A DNA stretch of 64,000 nucleotides from Trichostrongylus colubriformis (GCA_963978905.1 OZ022256.1:4633501-4697500); one strand, 5' to 3'. Positions 1-13,500 are shown, counted from the stretch's first letter. Notes: generated from the letters alone by a model not told the origin. Made by a program: numbers and translations.

Positions 1-1142
1 AATAGCTCTAGTTATAACGATTGAACAAAGATTACCACAGTATGATACGTAGTGGGAGCCCGCGAGAATCTACGATGAGGTTCAAATTTTGACAAGAATC
101 TTGGCATCGCACCAAACTGTGGCAAGGTTCGCTCGGGCTCTTGCCATGATCATTATAATTCCTATCATTAAATCCCTACCATATACTATAAAACGCATCG
201 TGTGTCTACGTCCGTCCGTCTGTCACGAAATTAGGTATTATATGAAACGACCTGTGGAGATTGGGGCAAGTGTGGTATGAGCGTGCATGGGACAAGAAGT
301 AAAGAGCACACATGAACCATGTTAAGCTCCACCCACGATGGGCGGGGCATGCACTGGAATGTCCCTTATTCAGGCTGAAAATTATTAATTGAGTTCGAGT
401 GCCCCAAATGTGGAGAAAAGATAGATCAAGATCAGGGATGAGTTTTACATAATCATGAAAGAAGCTTCGACTCAGTGGCCTGATGCACCTCGAGTGGCCG
501 CTCCTCACAGCAAAACTCACAACTTAGGTCATAACGCAGCCTTAAGACTAGGAAAAATCGGTAGAAATAACCAATGTCCGAGCCATCTTGAGCACACTGC
601 AAATGAGCGGAGAGCCGCCCCCGATGGGCGGAGTGTGTCACGATCTGTGAGTAAAGTTTATAGGTGCGCCAGTCACTCGGTTCATTATAGAAGGATTCGG
701 TCAAACGCTGTGAATGCAGCGCGTCCAATAGTGCCGGCCGCGAACACCCCACTGCCACCGTTCACCCTCCCCCTCCCCCGGTGCCGGGGCGCAAGGTATG
801 ATGGCGGCAGTACGACATCACAGAAAACGGCCCGCTAGTCAAAGCCGGTACATTGCAATGGGTCGGCTTAGGATTTAGAGTGCTTCTGTGGGCTTACAGG
901 TCGTGATAAGCCATCTTTTGAGAAGCCAAGTTCAGAGTGGAAAGGTGCTCCGACTTGAGCGCGCATTCCAAGTGGACGCTAAGCGGAAACACTTCAGGAG
1001 TTGGAAAATTGGAATGGAGTAGGTGGCATTAGCGTTCGATTTTGCTCTGCTGAATACCTTCCTTCTTGCTGTATTTCTAAAATCTATAAGTTTGCAATAT
1101 GCCTCACAAGGCCTTCATGCTCACATTTTATTAGACTTAGTA
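1..1142. other. No gene seen; dispersed repeat fragment
   Basis: No exon with credible splice sites or recognisable protein was found. Positions 245-420 are clearly similar to 17955-18135 (shared blocks: a 'gtggagat.gggacaag' start, 'gagcacacatg.acca', 'gcatgcactg.aatgt' and 'aaaattattga'), so this is one copy of a dispersed repeat of about 175 bp. The third exon of the receptor gene at 1997-2633 would be expected leftward on the minus strand, but nothing like it is visible here. Confidence 0.5.
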
Positions 1143-1968
1143 TTATGTCGTAAGGAAAGTTTTGGAGGGTTTTGCAATTTTAATTTTAGGAGATCATAAC
1201 TCGGCTCAGACTGCATATTTTCTCACAGAATAAGCAACATTTAATTTTCTACACTTTTGGCAATATCATGGATGTTTGTCTGTTTCATTTTGATGAAGCG
1301 CTGATGTATATGTATAGCGCGAAATAAAAAAAAGTCGACTTCAAATCACCATCCTTTTCAAGCAACTGCTACTAAAGGGCTGGCCAGATGTTCGGGAAAG
1401 TGAGGCTTAGTTAGCGCTAGATCTGGGGGATATGATAGACGAGTAGGGGCTTCAGCCTGCAACTGTTTCAATTACTGGAAGAGGATTTGTGGAAGATGCG
1501 CTCGCGCACAGCTGCTCTGAGGGTTCCGCGGCACCCATTTTTCCAGGTTTTTCCAAACCAAGGCTACTTGAGGTGGTCAAGCAAGTTTGTATGTTGAGGG
1601 CCAATACTAGTGGATATCCCCTGCAAGTATGAACGCTCCTCACTATCTGCCGTTTAAGTTAAAGCGATTTGATCAATTGTGCTTTACTCCCTCCCCCTGC
1701 AGCACTTACGTTTGTGGTCACCTTTGCAGGGACTCGGCTAAATAGGAAATCGTGAAGTGAAGTCATCTAGAAAGTGCTATATTCGGAGTACTTTCAGATT
1801 TCCCTTAAATTGGAAAATCTTGTGACATTCCAAATAAAACATATTCAGAAAGGGCAACCTTTTGTCTCTCTGAGGAGCACAGCATGTGAGCTATTCATGT
1901 TGACGCGATGAGATTTCAATTGATCATGTGAACGCGGAAAACCGGCCAGAACGTTCCTTACAACCTAA
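1143..1968. mobile_element. Non-autonomous mariner-type element (826 bp)
   Basis: The ends are inverted copies of a mariner-like terminus: TTATGTCGTAAGGAAAGT on the left and, on the reverse strand from the right, TTAGGTTGTAAGGAACGT. Both continue into a GGNNGGTTTT block. TA dinucleotides flank both sides (1141-1142 and 1969-1970), as expected for Tc1/mariner insertion. No open transposase remains. It belongs with the elements at 34952-35896 and 59965-61069. The right end lies 22 bp from the splice donor of the receptor exon at 1997-2085. Confidence 0.7.
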
Positions 1969-1996
1969 TATATATGAAAAGTTCTATAAAACTTAC

Positions 1997-2633
1997 ACTA
2001 GATGCTATGAGAATGTATATGGCTCCAATCCATTCGTAAACTAGACACAAAGACTGACAAAATGACAGCAGAGAAAGTAGCAATCCTTAACACCGATGTT
2101 TCATCTCGACTTCGTTCTTCACGTATTTTACAACCATAATCGAAAAATTTGAGGGAGGCAAGGTCATCGTTTTTATGAAACGAAGGCCTTGTCTCCCCGG
2201 AATCCCGTCATCTTCAGTTCTCCTTAAATTTCCCCGATCATTGCAGGACCCAAGTTCTTCATATTCGAATGTAATACTTTTGTGTGATTCTTGATGATTC
2301 GATTTTCCTGCTAAATTTAAGTTCTGCGTTATTTTATATATGTAAAAGATGATGCTTTTGTATAATCCTTAACCTATGATTCATTAGAAAGCTAGCGTTT
2401 TTCGAGGAAGATAATTATGCTTACTGCAGACAATTATTTTTCGTCAGTCAGTTATGAAATAATAATGATGACATAATTTAACGTTCACCATATTTCGATC
2501 TCAGTTTGGAGTGGCGTACATGTGCCACTATTAGAGTGATATTGCCGTAGAGTCCAACGCCAGTAAAAAGAACAATTCCACTGAAAATCATTGTCCGATG
2601 CATACTGTAATCCATGACGGTCTTGTTTTCCAT
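1997..2633 (-). CDS. srsx-like 7TM chemoreceptor, copy 2, first two exons (partial)
   Basis: Two exons read leftward: exon 1 at 2633-2489 (ATG at 2633, 145 nt, ends in phase 1 at a GTGAAC donor) and exon 2 at 2085-1997 (acceptor TTAAG, 89 nt, donor GTAAGT). They encode an N-terminus starting MENKTVMDYS, a first membrane segment with the Gly-Asn of GPCR TM1 (GLYGNITLIVAHV), the basic turn SKLRSKY, and TM2 beginning LLLSLLSFCQSLCLVYEW. Exon lengths, phases and most residues match the complete copy at 7511-17865, so the two are tandem paralogues. TM3 to TM7 are not in the window. In the complete copy the next intron is 2.5 kb, so the missing exons may lie beyond the left edge. A truncated relic cannot be excluded. 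Expected role: orphan rhodopsin-like receptor in sensory neuron membranes. Confidence 0.75.
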
Positions 2634-4639
2634 CTTGTCCTGTACACAAGAAGTGCCGAAGGAAAACCTCTATAATTCAAGAAGTCACTGTTCTCAACAC
2701 AATCCATGGCATCACATAAATGAAATATGAGACGACATGGTGTCGAGCATATCATCAAAAGAATTTGTGAAATACTGTGAATCTGCGACTCCATGTAGCT
2801 ACAGTCTCGTGCTCGGTCGTCAGTTATGAAAATAAACCACATTCGTTTGGTCATCTAATGCATTGATGGACTGATATGGTCAGAAACAGAATGTGATCGA
2901 ATTCTGATGAAAAGTGGTGATAACCCAGAGTGCTATCGCGATGGGGGGGGGGCATCTCCCAAAAAGTTTCACACCTAAGTACCTTCCAAGGATTTTGGTT
3001 GGGTCACTCTGCACATTCGAGCGTATAATTTCGCCTAAGCCTCGAAAGAGGGCCGAAAGGGCTTCTTTCCCCTTTTTGGCTCGGGTAAAAATAGGGTCCA
3101 CTAAAGGGATGCCTTCCCCCTCCCCCCTCATTGCGATGGCACCTAACACAGATTCTTTGAAGAGAATGTATGCATGTATTTATGCAATTTGGTACCTCGT
3201 GTTCTTTAAAAAATAATCAGTTTGTGTCAGAAGGTGCGAATGGGCTACATATACTATCAGTGCACTGCAATTACGAAACGGTAAAATTCGAAAAAAAAAA
3301 ACGCTAAAAATTTCTTGACAAAAGCGTTTTCTTTCTGGAAACCAGCGAATCGTCACCATGCTCTCAGGAAATGCCTCTACTGAAATTTGAGCAGACATTT
3401 CCAGAGTTTCGTAATGAGGGTGTACGATCTATACCAACCGAAAAGAATCGACTACAGACTTGCCCCCCCCCCCTCCTCCCAAATCCTGCTTTCAAAGTGA
3501 GTTACAATAGTTTTACATGCCTAGCCTCAATAGAATTATTCCGCTGCCACTCAACCGCAGCAAACGAACAATAACTAAGCACTCATTAGACATCAGCGTC
3601 ATTTCAAAGCTGCGGGGTCGGCCATTCGTAAGATGAATGTTCCCGTATACTAGAGACAGGTGGTCGTTAACAGTAACACTCTGAAGATAACGTGAAGTCT
3701 CACGAATCCTGTCACCAGTTCACGATCTGCGGTCTCATAACAGAAAAGGAATGGGGAAAAGGAAAAGGGCACTTAGGGAAATGGGGCCATATTAGAAGGT
3801 CACCAGCGGAGTTACACACTGTAATAAAACGATTCAATTCCAACTGCTCATTTGAAATCAAGCGCTTACCTCAAAGAATTTGAAGATGCCGACCTTTGTA
3901 ATACAATAGAACAGTTTTTTTCTGATCATTAATTTAAAAGGGCTCCAATTAAATCTTCAAATATGTTCGTTTGGCTAATAATCCGCAGCGTACCTGTTTC
4001 CATAACTATTGATTTCTTTTATTCTATTTGCTATGTCCTCTGACTTACTGTTAGGTTGGTGCATAAGCTCCGAGCCACCTAGACCACTTCTTCCCGTTTC
4101 TTTTTTTTGTTTCACCTTTATAGTCATTGAACCTATATAGCATGCACCACAACTACCTCAATATACTGCAATGCATCGGAAGCTTGCCTCTTTGCTTTCC
4201 ATGGGGATGCCCGACCTTTAAGCGAGGAGAGACTGCATGTCAATATCGAGATTACCTTGTTAGCTTGTCATGAGAGGGAGAGGAGGAGCTAGGGAGCTAC
4301 TGACCAGATTAGGTAGTGAGTGATAAATGAAAAACAAAAATTGACACATTTCTTTTTCAACGAAAAGTCTACATGAGAAGAGCTGTTTATGATAGGTTGA
4401 CACTTAGGCAGGAGCATCAAAAGGTGGAAGCTATCATCGCTCAGTTCTCCTTCTCCACCAGCAGGTCAAAGTAACATTTTTCCGGCACGTAGGCACTGCC
4501 ACCAGCTTTCCCGATTGTTTGAGCCGATTCCACTGGTAGATTGGAACACATACCTTGCCCCTCTTCATAGCCGGTGACTATCTTGGATAGCCACGGAAAG
4601 GTGCAGGTAAAGGCTTAGAGAAACAATGTGACACAAAGT
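2634..4639. other. No gene seen; intergenic with repeats
   Basis: No supported exon. The segment 2915-3130 (G run at about 2943, then 'catct..aaaaa.tt', 'cctaagcct' and 'aaaataggGTcca' blocks) is a diverged copy of 40225-40450 and is a dispersed repeat. A C run lies near 3463. Confidence 0.45.
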
Positions 4640-5060
4640 CACGAGCAGGGCACTCCCAGGTGTCGGGGAAAATAGCCGTTCCAGTACGACTCCTCCTTCT
4701 ACAAGTACTAAACACGACCCCTGCCCTCTCTTTTGACCTCCTTGATATCAGTAACTGTTGCCGGATCGTTTAGCTGCACTGTTACCTGAAACTAGATGAG
4801 ACCTGGAGGAAAAGATATTCATTTCACATTTCTTCATACGAAATACCTTTCGCAGCGAACTCGTGTGAGTCCCGTTCTCATCTGCTTACTGCAAAATTAG
4901 ATTTTAGCACTCATCGGGAACCTCTGCAGGGACGACCCCCTGTCGCCCCTTTCGTCGGGTCAACCCCCGTGTTGTGGGATCCCCGACCCCCAGTTTACCC
5001 TGTTCCCCACCCTCCTATCTGGTCAAATACGACTACCCTGTCGAGGAATCATCGACTCTC
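4640..5060. repeat. Dispersed repeat carrying a CGACCCC/GTCGAGGAA motif
   Basis: The part from about 4640 to 4880 recurs at about 45730-45900 (shared 'acgactc..cttttttgacctc', 'ccagtcactgttgcc' and 'tta.ctg.a.cga.ga.gat' blocks), and a shorter part recurs at about 19840-19900. The following 4915-5060 carries repeated CGACCCCC and GTCGAGGAATC strings that also follow the copies at 45950-45995 and 20045-20130. One repeat family with a conserved C-rich palindromic tail is the simplest reading. Confidence 0.5.
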
Positions 5061-5897
5061 GGTGTATCCTGTTACGCGTTGAGCTGATGTATGCTAAATA
5101 GAGGTGAAAAACAAATCCCATGGTCTGAGCATCCCTAAAATCGTAAGTATGCCCCGGTGTCCACCTCACAACACGAGGGGAGCCCTCTCACGCTGAGACT
5201 ATCCAGCCTAGAATCCTTCTCGTAAGCTTGACCTCACGCATCAACAGTGGATGACATGGGGGTTTTAGTGTGGCCATAATCATTGAACGAAAAAGACATG
5301 CTCATGTCAGTTTTGCACCACCATAAGACCGTATCCTCCTTCATTGCGTGGACAATTTTTACAACCTGGCCGCTGAACGATCCCAAGCAGTGTACTTGAA
5401 AAGAGGCCTAAAAGATCCTTTGGCAATTTGATATAATAGTTATGGGAAGTGGCGAGCAAATGACCTGGTTGGTTAATCAGATTGATGAAGCTAAGTGGCA
5501 TATGCATTGTCAGTTGAGTCGTGTAAGTTCTGGATCCCTTCACAGCAAATTTTATATAAAAAAATATGAGGTGGACCGGAACTTGTGGACCAAACTAACA
5601 TTTTTATGAGCTTAAATGTAAATTATTCAAAAACATGCCTTAGAGTGAGAGCGTACGGAAAACTATAATTGCTGTCATCTATCGCTGTCACCATGAGAAT
5701 TATGCTACCCACTCATTCTATAGCAATAAATTTCAGTAACCTAGCTGCGACCGACCATATATTATGCATAACCGGACTCACTCATTTGAGTTCAACCTAT
5801 TGAAATCACGTGTTTCTTTCACTTCAAAACTATAAAACGTTTTGTGGTCACTCTGTTTGTGATAAAGGTAGACTTGGTAGGTCATGGTTTATTTCGA
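5061..5897. other. No gene seen
   Basis: Only short open frames without splice context or recognisable domains occur here. I see no repeat shared with the rest of the window. Confidence 0.4.
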
Positions 5898-6130
5898 GTA
5901 TGTGACGAGTGGTCGATTTTCGCGCGGCAGCCGCGGCGAGTGTGAGTCGCTTGCAGCTTTATCTATTAAAACAGCAACAACAACAGCATAGGCGAATGCA
6001 ATCTTTGAGAACCTTCACGGTACCAGCACATTGCGTCTTGAGTGAAATTCCAAACGACTGGGCAAGACAAACTGACGACGCCGCAAGTGCGACGCCGCGA
6101 AGCGAAAATTCTACCAATGGCCACACACCC
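5898..6130. repeat. TIR MITE, 'ATTGGTCGAATTTTC' family, copy 1
   Basis: The ends are inverted: GTGACGAGTGGTCGATTTTC on the left and GTGTGGCCATTGGTAGAATT reading inward from the right. The interior contains a CAGCAACAACAACAG stretch, which produces a spurious polyglutamine reading frame. Related copies are at 43323-43583, 56535-56788 and, in poorer condition, 45431-45675. Confidence 0.65.
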
Positions 6131-6177
6131 GTTTAGACTGAGCGCAGGATAATATCTGTGCACCAGAATGTCGAATA

Positions 6178-7330
6178 AGTTTATTTATTTATTTATTCTT
6201 TCACGAACAACATGAGGGCAACAAATGAAATTAGAATAATACAACAACGAACGTGGGAACCATACAAAGTAACGCGATAGAAAAAAAACATATCATGGGA
6301 GTGAATCATAGTGATTTATTTATAATTGTACATTTCTTAGTTGAAATCAGATGCGCTTTTCAATCGATGAAGTGGAGTTTGAATTTGAATTTCAGTTCAC
6401 TGAATCGGCCGTTGTGTGATCCATTGTGGTAGGCAAGCTCCTCAAGTGGGACGCCAGGTGGTCTTGGAAGACTGAGGCCTGTTTCCATTTGAAAAAAATC
6501 ATAATTCAAAGAGTTCCATAGCTTGACCACCCGGACCAGAAGCGAGCCCTCGAATGCTGAGGTGTTGGGCTTATAGGGACGTATGCGAAAGGGGTGCCCT
6601 TCGAGGTACCGATGGTGGAAGATAATTCGAAAAGGTCGCGCAATTGCAAACAGATTTCGCCTGTGGTGGTCTTGTAAAGTAAGCTGAGATCAAGCAGCTG
6701 TCGTCTGAAGGCTAGTTTATCAGTACCAAGTTTATATAGCCACTGCTCATAAGGTAACGTGCTGACACCTTTCCGAATGAAGCAGCGATAAGTAAAGCTT
6801 TTTTGAACTTTCTCGATTTCTTCTATCAACAACCTCTTATGTGGCGATCAAACAGGGGAGCAGTACTCCAGTAGTGGCCTGACATAAAGGATGAAAAGCC
6901 GAAATAATAAAATGGGGTCACGCAACCTAAAGGATATGAGTATAAAATTAGCCCGAGCACGTGCATTCGATGCTATGTCCCGAATGTATTCATCAAATTC
7001 GAGCATGTCATTATAAACGATACCTAGATCGCGAACTTGATGAACACGTGTGAGCGGCTTCCCAGACAATCGGGGTGGTTTCCCCCAATGCCCATGATGG
7101 CAGTCTTGGGGATAGAGATTTCGAGTTGCCACATCTTTGACCAGCTTTCAACAGCATCAATGGCATTCTGTAGCTTCTGGCAGTCATTAATAGTATAAAT
7201 TTTGGAATCATCAGCGTATATACTGCAATAAGTTCATCGGTATCGCCTGCACCATACTCGGCAAGTTGGAGGAGAATGAAGATCGGAACATAATCTGTGA
7301 GCTCCGTAAAGTCGTATGTAGGCACGTCAA
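6178..7330 (-). mobile_element. 5'-truncated CR1/jockey-like LINE, degraded reverse transcriptase
   Basis: Read leftward, the sequence encodes the C-terminal half of a non-LTR reverse transcriptase. A YADD catalytic box (7219-7208) is followed by SKIYTINDCQKLQNAIDAVE, then in another frame RLSGKPLTRVHQVRDLGI and LRDPILLFRLFILYVRPL, then FTYRCFIRK, LLDLSLLYK and RFWSGW. Several frameshifts and stops make it a pseudogene. The 3' end carries a (TTTA)n-type tail at 6178-6200 on the plus strand. Such 5' truncation and short-repeat tails are typical of CR1-like elements. It lies just 3' of the receptor gene that ends at 7511 and has the same orientation. Confidence 0.8.
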
Positions 7331-7510
7331 CCCCAGATGCCATCAGTTTGAAACGGATCAAATTCTCTCGCGAGTTGCACTCGCTCTGTATGCGGAAACG
7401 TTGGATATGTGAGTACTTGCTATTTTTTATCGAGAAAAATTTATAGTGCATGACGATACAATTTTAATAGATTTGAAGATGATTGGAAAATTTTCGCTTG
7501 GAAGTGGTTC

Positions 7511-10500
7511 TCAGTGGTGATTGATCTTCATCGAAATGTGCTCAACGTGTACGTCTGTGTTCCGATGAGAGTCTGAGAACACCTGCATTGCTGGATTGAG
7601 CGGACACAATGCACCACAGAAAAAGTTGTGCAGCTTCACTTGCTGTTTCCATAGCACCTCACGATATTCCAAGCTTCTCCAAAAAGTCACGTAAAAATTC
7701 TGACTGTAGCATATCATAGCTGCGAACGCCTGAAAAAAGGCCAGCGTTTTCAGCACACCATACTTATCATTGCATGTAATGTAAGGCCGCGCTCATACTT
7801 CACGCCGGCATGGCGAGGTTGCGTTCACAGGCAGCGAGGCACACTGGCGCGGGAGGTGTGCGGACGACGCAGGCAACGAGACAGAGTGGCAGAGGCGGAG
7901 ACGCAGAGACACGCAGCCACGTTTTGCCGCCGGCACCGCAAAGTATGAGCGCGACCTACGGTGACAACGGAAATTGTTTAACAGAAAATCAGTCCCAAAA
8001 ATGTCTTGTCTTGTCGACAGCTTCCGAAGTGTTGTCAATAGGAAGCATATTCTTTCAGAATGGGCTTCTGCAATAACAATAATTCATATAAGCTTTTTGG
8101 GCACTATTAACCCAAAGCTACGCCACCACCTCTCCAGCCGATGTGGTCGAAGAGGTGATTTTTGGAAAACTTTGATTTGGCTGCAAACTTGTACCCAGGG
8201 GTAATTTGACCCGTATAACACAAATATGACATTTGTTTGGCGCGAAACTGCTTGGCGCCCGCGCTATAGGCGCCATTTTGGCGCAGGCGCCAAGCGGTTT
8301 CTCTCCAAACAAATGTCATATTCGTGTTCTATGGGTTTAAATACTCTTTGGGACAAATTTTGAGAGAGTTTGGTGATCCACCCCATTTTGGCGCCGGCGC
8401 CTATGGCGCAGACGCCAAGCGTTTTCGCGCCAAACGAATGTCATATTCGGATCCTACGGCTCAAAATACCCCCGGGTAGGAGGTTGCAGCTAAATCGAAA
8501 GGTTTTCCAAAAATGACCTTGACCGCATCGCTAGAAGAGGCAGTGGGGTAGCTTTGGGTAAATAGTGCCGCTTTTTGTAATTCCACATAAGAATCGGAGC
8601 CATCGCGATTCCGCAAGTGTGAGTGTGTCGGTAAACGGACAAATGTGCAGAGGTACTCACTACCGCGACGCATGAGCTCGCGCGCCGCGGCTTCCATCAT
8701 TGGGTGCATTGGCATGCTTATAACCTCTAGGTCTAATTATCTCATCGGGCAAGGCTCTTCGTGAGCAGCATATGAGATCTTCGCCTACTACGGTGTAAAA
8801 GAGCGTCTATTGACTCGCCGCCGAAGCGGACTTCGCGCGCATTGCACAGAAAGGAAGCCCCGACGTGGGTGCTAATATGGAGTGACGCCAAGTATCGTTT
8901 TTGAGCTTGTAACATCGGTGCAAAAAAGTGACTCTTGACTCACCGCTGAAGCGGCAAGCCAAGAATCGCGCGCGCTTCGCGCGCATTGCAAGGGAAGCGA
9001 GCCTCGACGTGGGGCTGACATGGGGTGTCGCCACATATCGTGCGACCCTTGACGCGCCACTGAAGCCGCGAGCCCACAATAGCGTGAATCGAAAACCCCA
9101 AAGAAACCTGCGATTGGGAACCCCCCTCCTCTACTTCCCGCTGCCCAACAGCAAAGTCCGTTTTTGTCGAACTGACCAATGCAATCAACGTTGGCTTCCC
9201 TACAATCATGCGTAGTACACTGTGCGGGTATCTTGCCACATGCTCTCCCTTACGCCGAGTGCGCAGACGGAGCGACGAAACGGGAGAATGCCTCTGCCCA
9301 GTGACGACGAACCGCGACGCAAACTCACGCGTCGCGGTAGTGAGTACCTCTGCACATTTGCCCGTTTACCATTCCCCCGCAACTGTTGCATGGTTCGATA
9401 AGCGCATAAAGCATATTATGAAGTGGTTAAATTTTGAGAACCTACGCAATAGTTCTGGAAGAATTCGACAGTAGAAGGATCGACGTGCGCCAAATTTAGA
9501 ATGTTCGCCCCAACTGTGGCGAGATATCTTGTGAAGAGAAATATTAGTGAAATAATGCTCATGTTTCTCATCGTACGTCTTGCAATTTCTTGTGGTTGGT
9601 CAATATGTAGTTTACCTGAACCATATTTATTTATTTTTTATTTATGCGTGCTGTGACGCACCATTGAATATCACATAGCTATAGGTAGAACTTATGTAGG
9701 CAAAAGACTAAAAAAGGGAAACTCTTGATCTACTGAACAGGCAACATAACTAATTACATAAAACCAACCAAATCTGATGAATCATAAGTGATATATATAC
9801 TAAAGACGGACAATTTACACAGAAACTGCACTTAAGACCAAAAAACAGTTCTACTCTAAAAATCTGGTGGACGAGTGAGCAGCATTCCCCGACGTTATGG
9901 AAAAGCTGAGGATGAAGTGGAACCACCCACAACACTGGACCAGTGCACAACTCACAAATTTGTAAGATTTGTAATGTCAAATAAGGCTCTGGTATAGGAA
10001 GCTTATTTTACGTCTGAACTACATAAGCTTAGCTTATATAGTTCAAACGCATATAATGCAGAAAACCCTGGTGAAATAAAAATGAGGAATATATCACAGA
10101 TCGATCATATTCTATGTACTCACTGTAATAGCGAATTGTTAAATAGGAGAGGATATAGCTAAATATCGTGATGCCTCCAGCAATAAAGGCCACATTATAC
10201 CAGTATATTTTGACACTTTCGTGTAGACTTGATGGCGGATTGCACATGCTTATTGCTCCATCGTCCATCATAATAAACCCAAATATCACTGTCAGTAATC
10301 CGTAAAGGATTGATGGCAGAGCAATAATGGCCACGTATACATCGTTCCTGGTCACGCGATGCCTGAAAAATATTAGGTTGTACCAAAAGCCTTGTAGGAT
10401 ATTTTTCGATCTTCACTTTTTATTGATATTTCTTCCAACAAACGACAAATAGGCAACAACGTATTTGACAACACTCTACCACCATATAGGTGTATCCTTC

Positions 10501-13500
10501 AAGAACTCTGGGTTCTGAGAGTCGAATAAGTTCGCCATCGCCTTTACAAGCAAGTCACAATCAACAAATTTTCTCTTGGCCAGGAAGGTTTCAGAGGATG
10601 GAAAAGGTGATAGTCAAAAGGGGCAATGTCTGGAAAGTATGGTGGGTGGGGCAGGACATCCAAACCCTGCTCCTGCAGCTTGACCTGGATACTCTTCGCG
10701 ACGTGGGAGTGGACGTCGTCATAAAGGAGGGTGACCGATGACCTTCTCCAGCGCTTCTCTCAACAACGATGGTGAGCTGCTGAATCTGGCGGGTGCATAT
10801 GGCAGCGGTGACTATCTCGCCTTGTACCAGCACCTCGCGGAAAAGCATTCCTTCCTCGTCCCAGAACAGCACAGTCCCAAGCGTGGTTTGTCTTTCATGT
10901 CAATCTTGCTGAAGCTGATGAACCAGCGGCGACGGTCTGGTAGCTCACACATTCCTTGCCCAATGCAGAATGCAAGTTTTCGTCACTTTGATGCCGCGAG
11001 ACCACTCACACTAGATGACACCGCGTGTTTGGTAGGTATCGACTACGGGCATTGAAGCTTTCTCCACGGAATCTGGCGGGTCAGTGTATACTTTGCTGCA
11101 AAGCTTAGAAGATGTTCTACCATATTCCTGAGCCGTCCAGATCTGTCTCGAAGTGAACAAGGGTTATTGATGCATTTGGAAAATTCCTACAAGACTTTTG
11201 GTACAACTAATATAACTATGCAACACCCTGGCCCCTCCCATATTAGTAACAATAAATTCAAAGTGAAAGCCAAGATTCGGTAATTTGATTAACACATGTT
11301 CTCTAGAAAATTACTGCTGTTGATCAAGAAAGAGCAATTAGGGGTCGGGCTTTAAAATAACATTCAAAGACCCTTTTTTTGCAGGTTCTTTCCAATACCG
11401 GACTTCAACCTACTGGGGAATGAGAGTCAAATCGAAATCCACGCTTTGCTGATCCCAGTTAAGTTCAAAAATATATCTCAAGGAATCTTTTCCAGATAGG
11501 AGCACTGCAAGATATCGTCCAAACTAGGCGCGCTCTCCACATTTCAGCTTGTATTTTGGGAAGTTTCTTTCCGGAATCCTATCGCATCCTATACGCATCC
11601 TATCAGAACGGACTAGGTTAGAAAAATGACGTTGACGTACAACTGTCGTGAATTGAATACATCGGAGCCATTGCTACTCTGAACAAATCCCAACGCTTGA
11701 AACAATTGCAAAAAAGTAGGCCGTTGTGAAAAATTTTCATCGCTACTCAATATGGCTACATAGTGTGCTTCGGAAGATAGAAATCTGAAAACGATATTGC
11801 AACAGGGTTCTACTGAAGAAGAGCGCGGTCATTCAAAGAAGAATATTCTCTTCCACCTGCCCTACTTTTAGGCCGCGTTCATGCTCTGCGATGCCAGCGA
11901 CAGGGCGTGGCTGCTAGTCTCTGCGTCTCCACCTGTGCCACACTAGCTCGTTGCCTACATCCCCTCAGCACCTCCACCGTGCCACTCTGCCTCGCTGCTA
12001 GTGAATGCACCACGCCCTACTGCAGCCACGCTAAGTATGAACGCAGCCTCACGCTTGTCTCAACATCGAATTGCAAGCTTACCACAGTGGAAATGCAATC
12101 GTTATGAATAAATCAACCGCTATGGTAGCCATCAGACCCGTTTGCATGCAATGAAGGTACACATAGCCGGAAATAAGCTTGAAGCATGAAGAACGGATAC
12201 TTCTCTGAAATAGAACAATGGGTAGCATACAGCATGCAAATAAGGCCTCAAAAAATGTATGTGGTAAGCAAAGAAATGGTGTCCACGTTGTTAAGTAAAC
12301 AATTTCGCAGTTCTCGTACCCTCCCATGATACTGTGGGTATCACTTCCAGTCGATGTTTGCATCAGATGCACTGCATATCCCATTAACTTAGAAACAGTG
12401 CCTTCTTGCTTCTTTCGACGTCAGATGCGATGTTCTGATGATGTGCGCTGGTTCCGTATTGTCGGCAACGCCACATCTATTTTTCCATTTGATGTTCAAG
12501 GAAATCTGCTCACTTAGTCACTAAGATCTGCCGATAGGACTGATACTGTGCTTCAAATACAGTTCATTTCGTAAATATAGTAGTATGTGTAGTAGCATTG
12601 ACTCATGCATACTTTTGATTCTAGCAGTATGTCAATAATGGCAAGTTAGTTATTCGAGAATCAAGAGGCGGTGTGAACTCCCTCACCCGAGCTCCCTCTA
12701 TGCTTGTTCGCCTGCGGTCCTGAGCGAATTCGTTCGTTCGGGTTGAGTTGTCAGCAAGCCCCAATACTTTGGTACGTTACGCTCTGGGTATGGGACCAGG
12801 GTCTCGCCTTGGGCCTATTCACGTACCGTAAAAGGAGAATAATATTTCTCCTGCGATTTCTCGGCTCAATTTCTGGAGTTCTGTGTGCGAAGTGGTTCGT
12901 ACATGTAGAGTAGCTTGCTGTGGTATTTTCTTTTCATTTACAGGTCAGATGCATTTCCAAGTTCGTACAGTAGCGGTCAAAAATATATGCGGTTCCGGAT
13001 TTTAACCATAACTTTGGTCAGCGTTTACATATCTTGTTCAATTTTTTTGTGTTTTGAAGACAACTGTCATTCAGTGAAAGAAGGTAGCCGAGTAGGGTGC
13101 AGTGTGAAGGTGGAAGAAATTATTTAAATGAAAACACTAAAAATGATCAACACCGGGCTTCGGTGCTGTCAGGATTCCAAAGGACGGGTAATAATGTTCT
13201 AGCCTCATTCCGCACTATTTTTTACATAATGGTTCGTTTCGTTGAGTTATGAGCTTTTTATGGCTAATTGAATTTTCGAAAGGTTCGGCCATTTTTAGGG
13301 CTTCCAGATAGATAATTTATCATCTTCACACTGCATCCTACTCGGCTAAGATACTCTTTTCATGGAGTAGCAGTTGCCTTCTAATTACTAAGAAAAAAGA
13401 GTTTGTAAACGTCGACCAAAGTTATGGTTATGTCCAAAACCGCATATATTTTTGACCGCTACTATAGGTCTGTTTATTTTTTGTGTGGAGCACTATAGAG

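Noticed and set aside
5909..6136. Frame with a run of five glutamines, looking like a small polyQ protein
   Set aside because: It lies wholly inside a TIR MITE whose other copies give different, interrupted frames.
7810..8076. Open frame with Arg/Gly/Ala-rich protein
   Set aside because: It runs out of a PIF-like MITE copy into unrelated intron sequence. Similar frames appear at every MITE copy.
12205..12387. Extending receptor exon 3 upstream to 12387, which is open and adds a hydrophobic stretch
   Set aside because: The TTCTATTTCAG acceptor at 12205 gives the expected srsx spacing between TM2 and TM3. The longer version would add an extra membrane segment after TM2.
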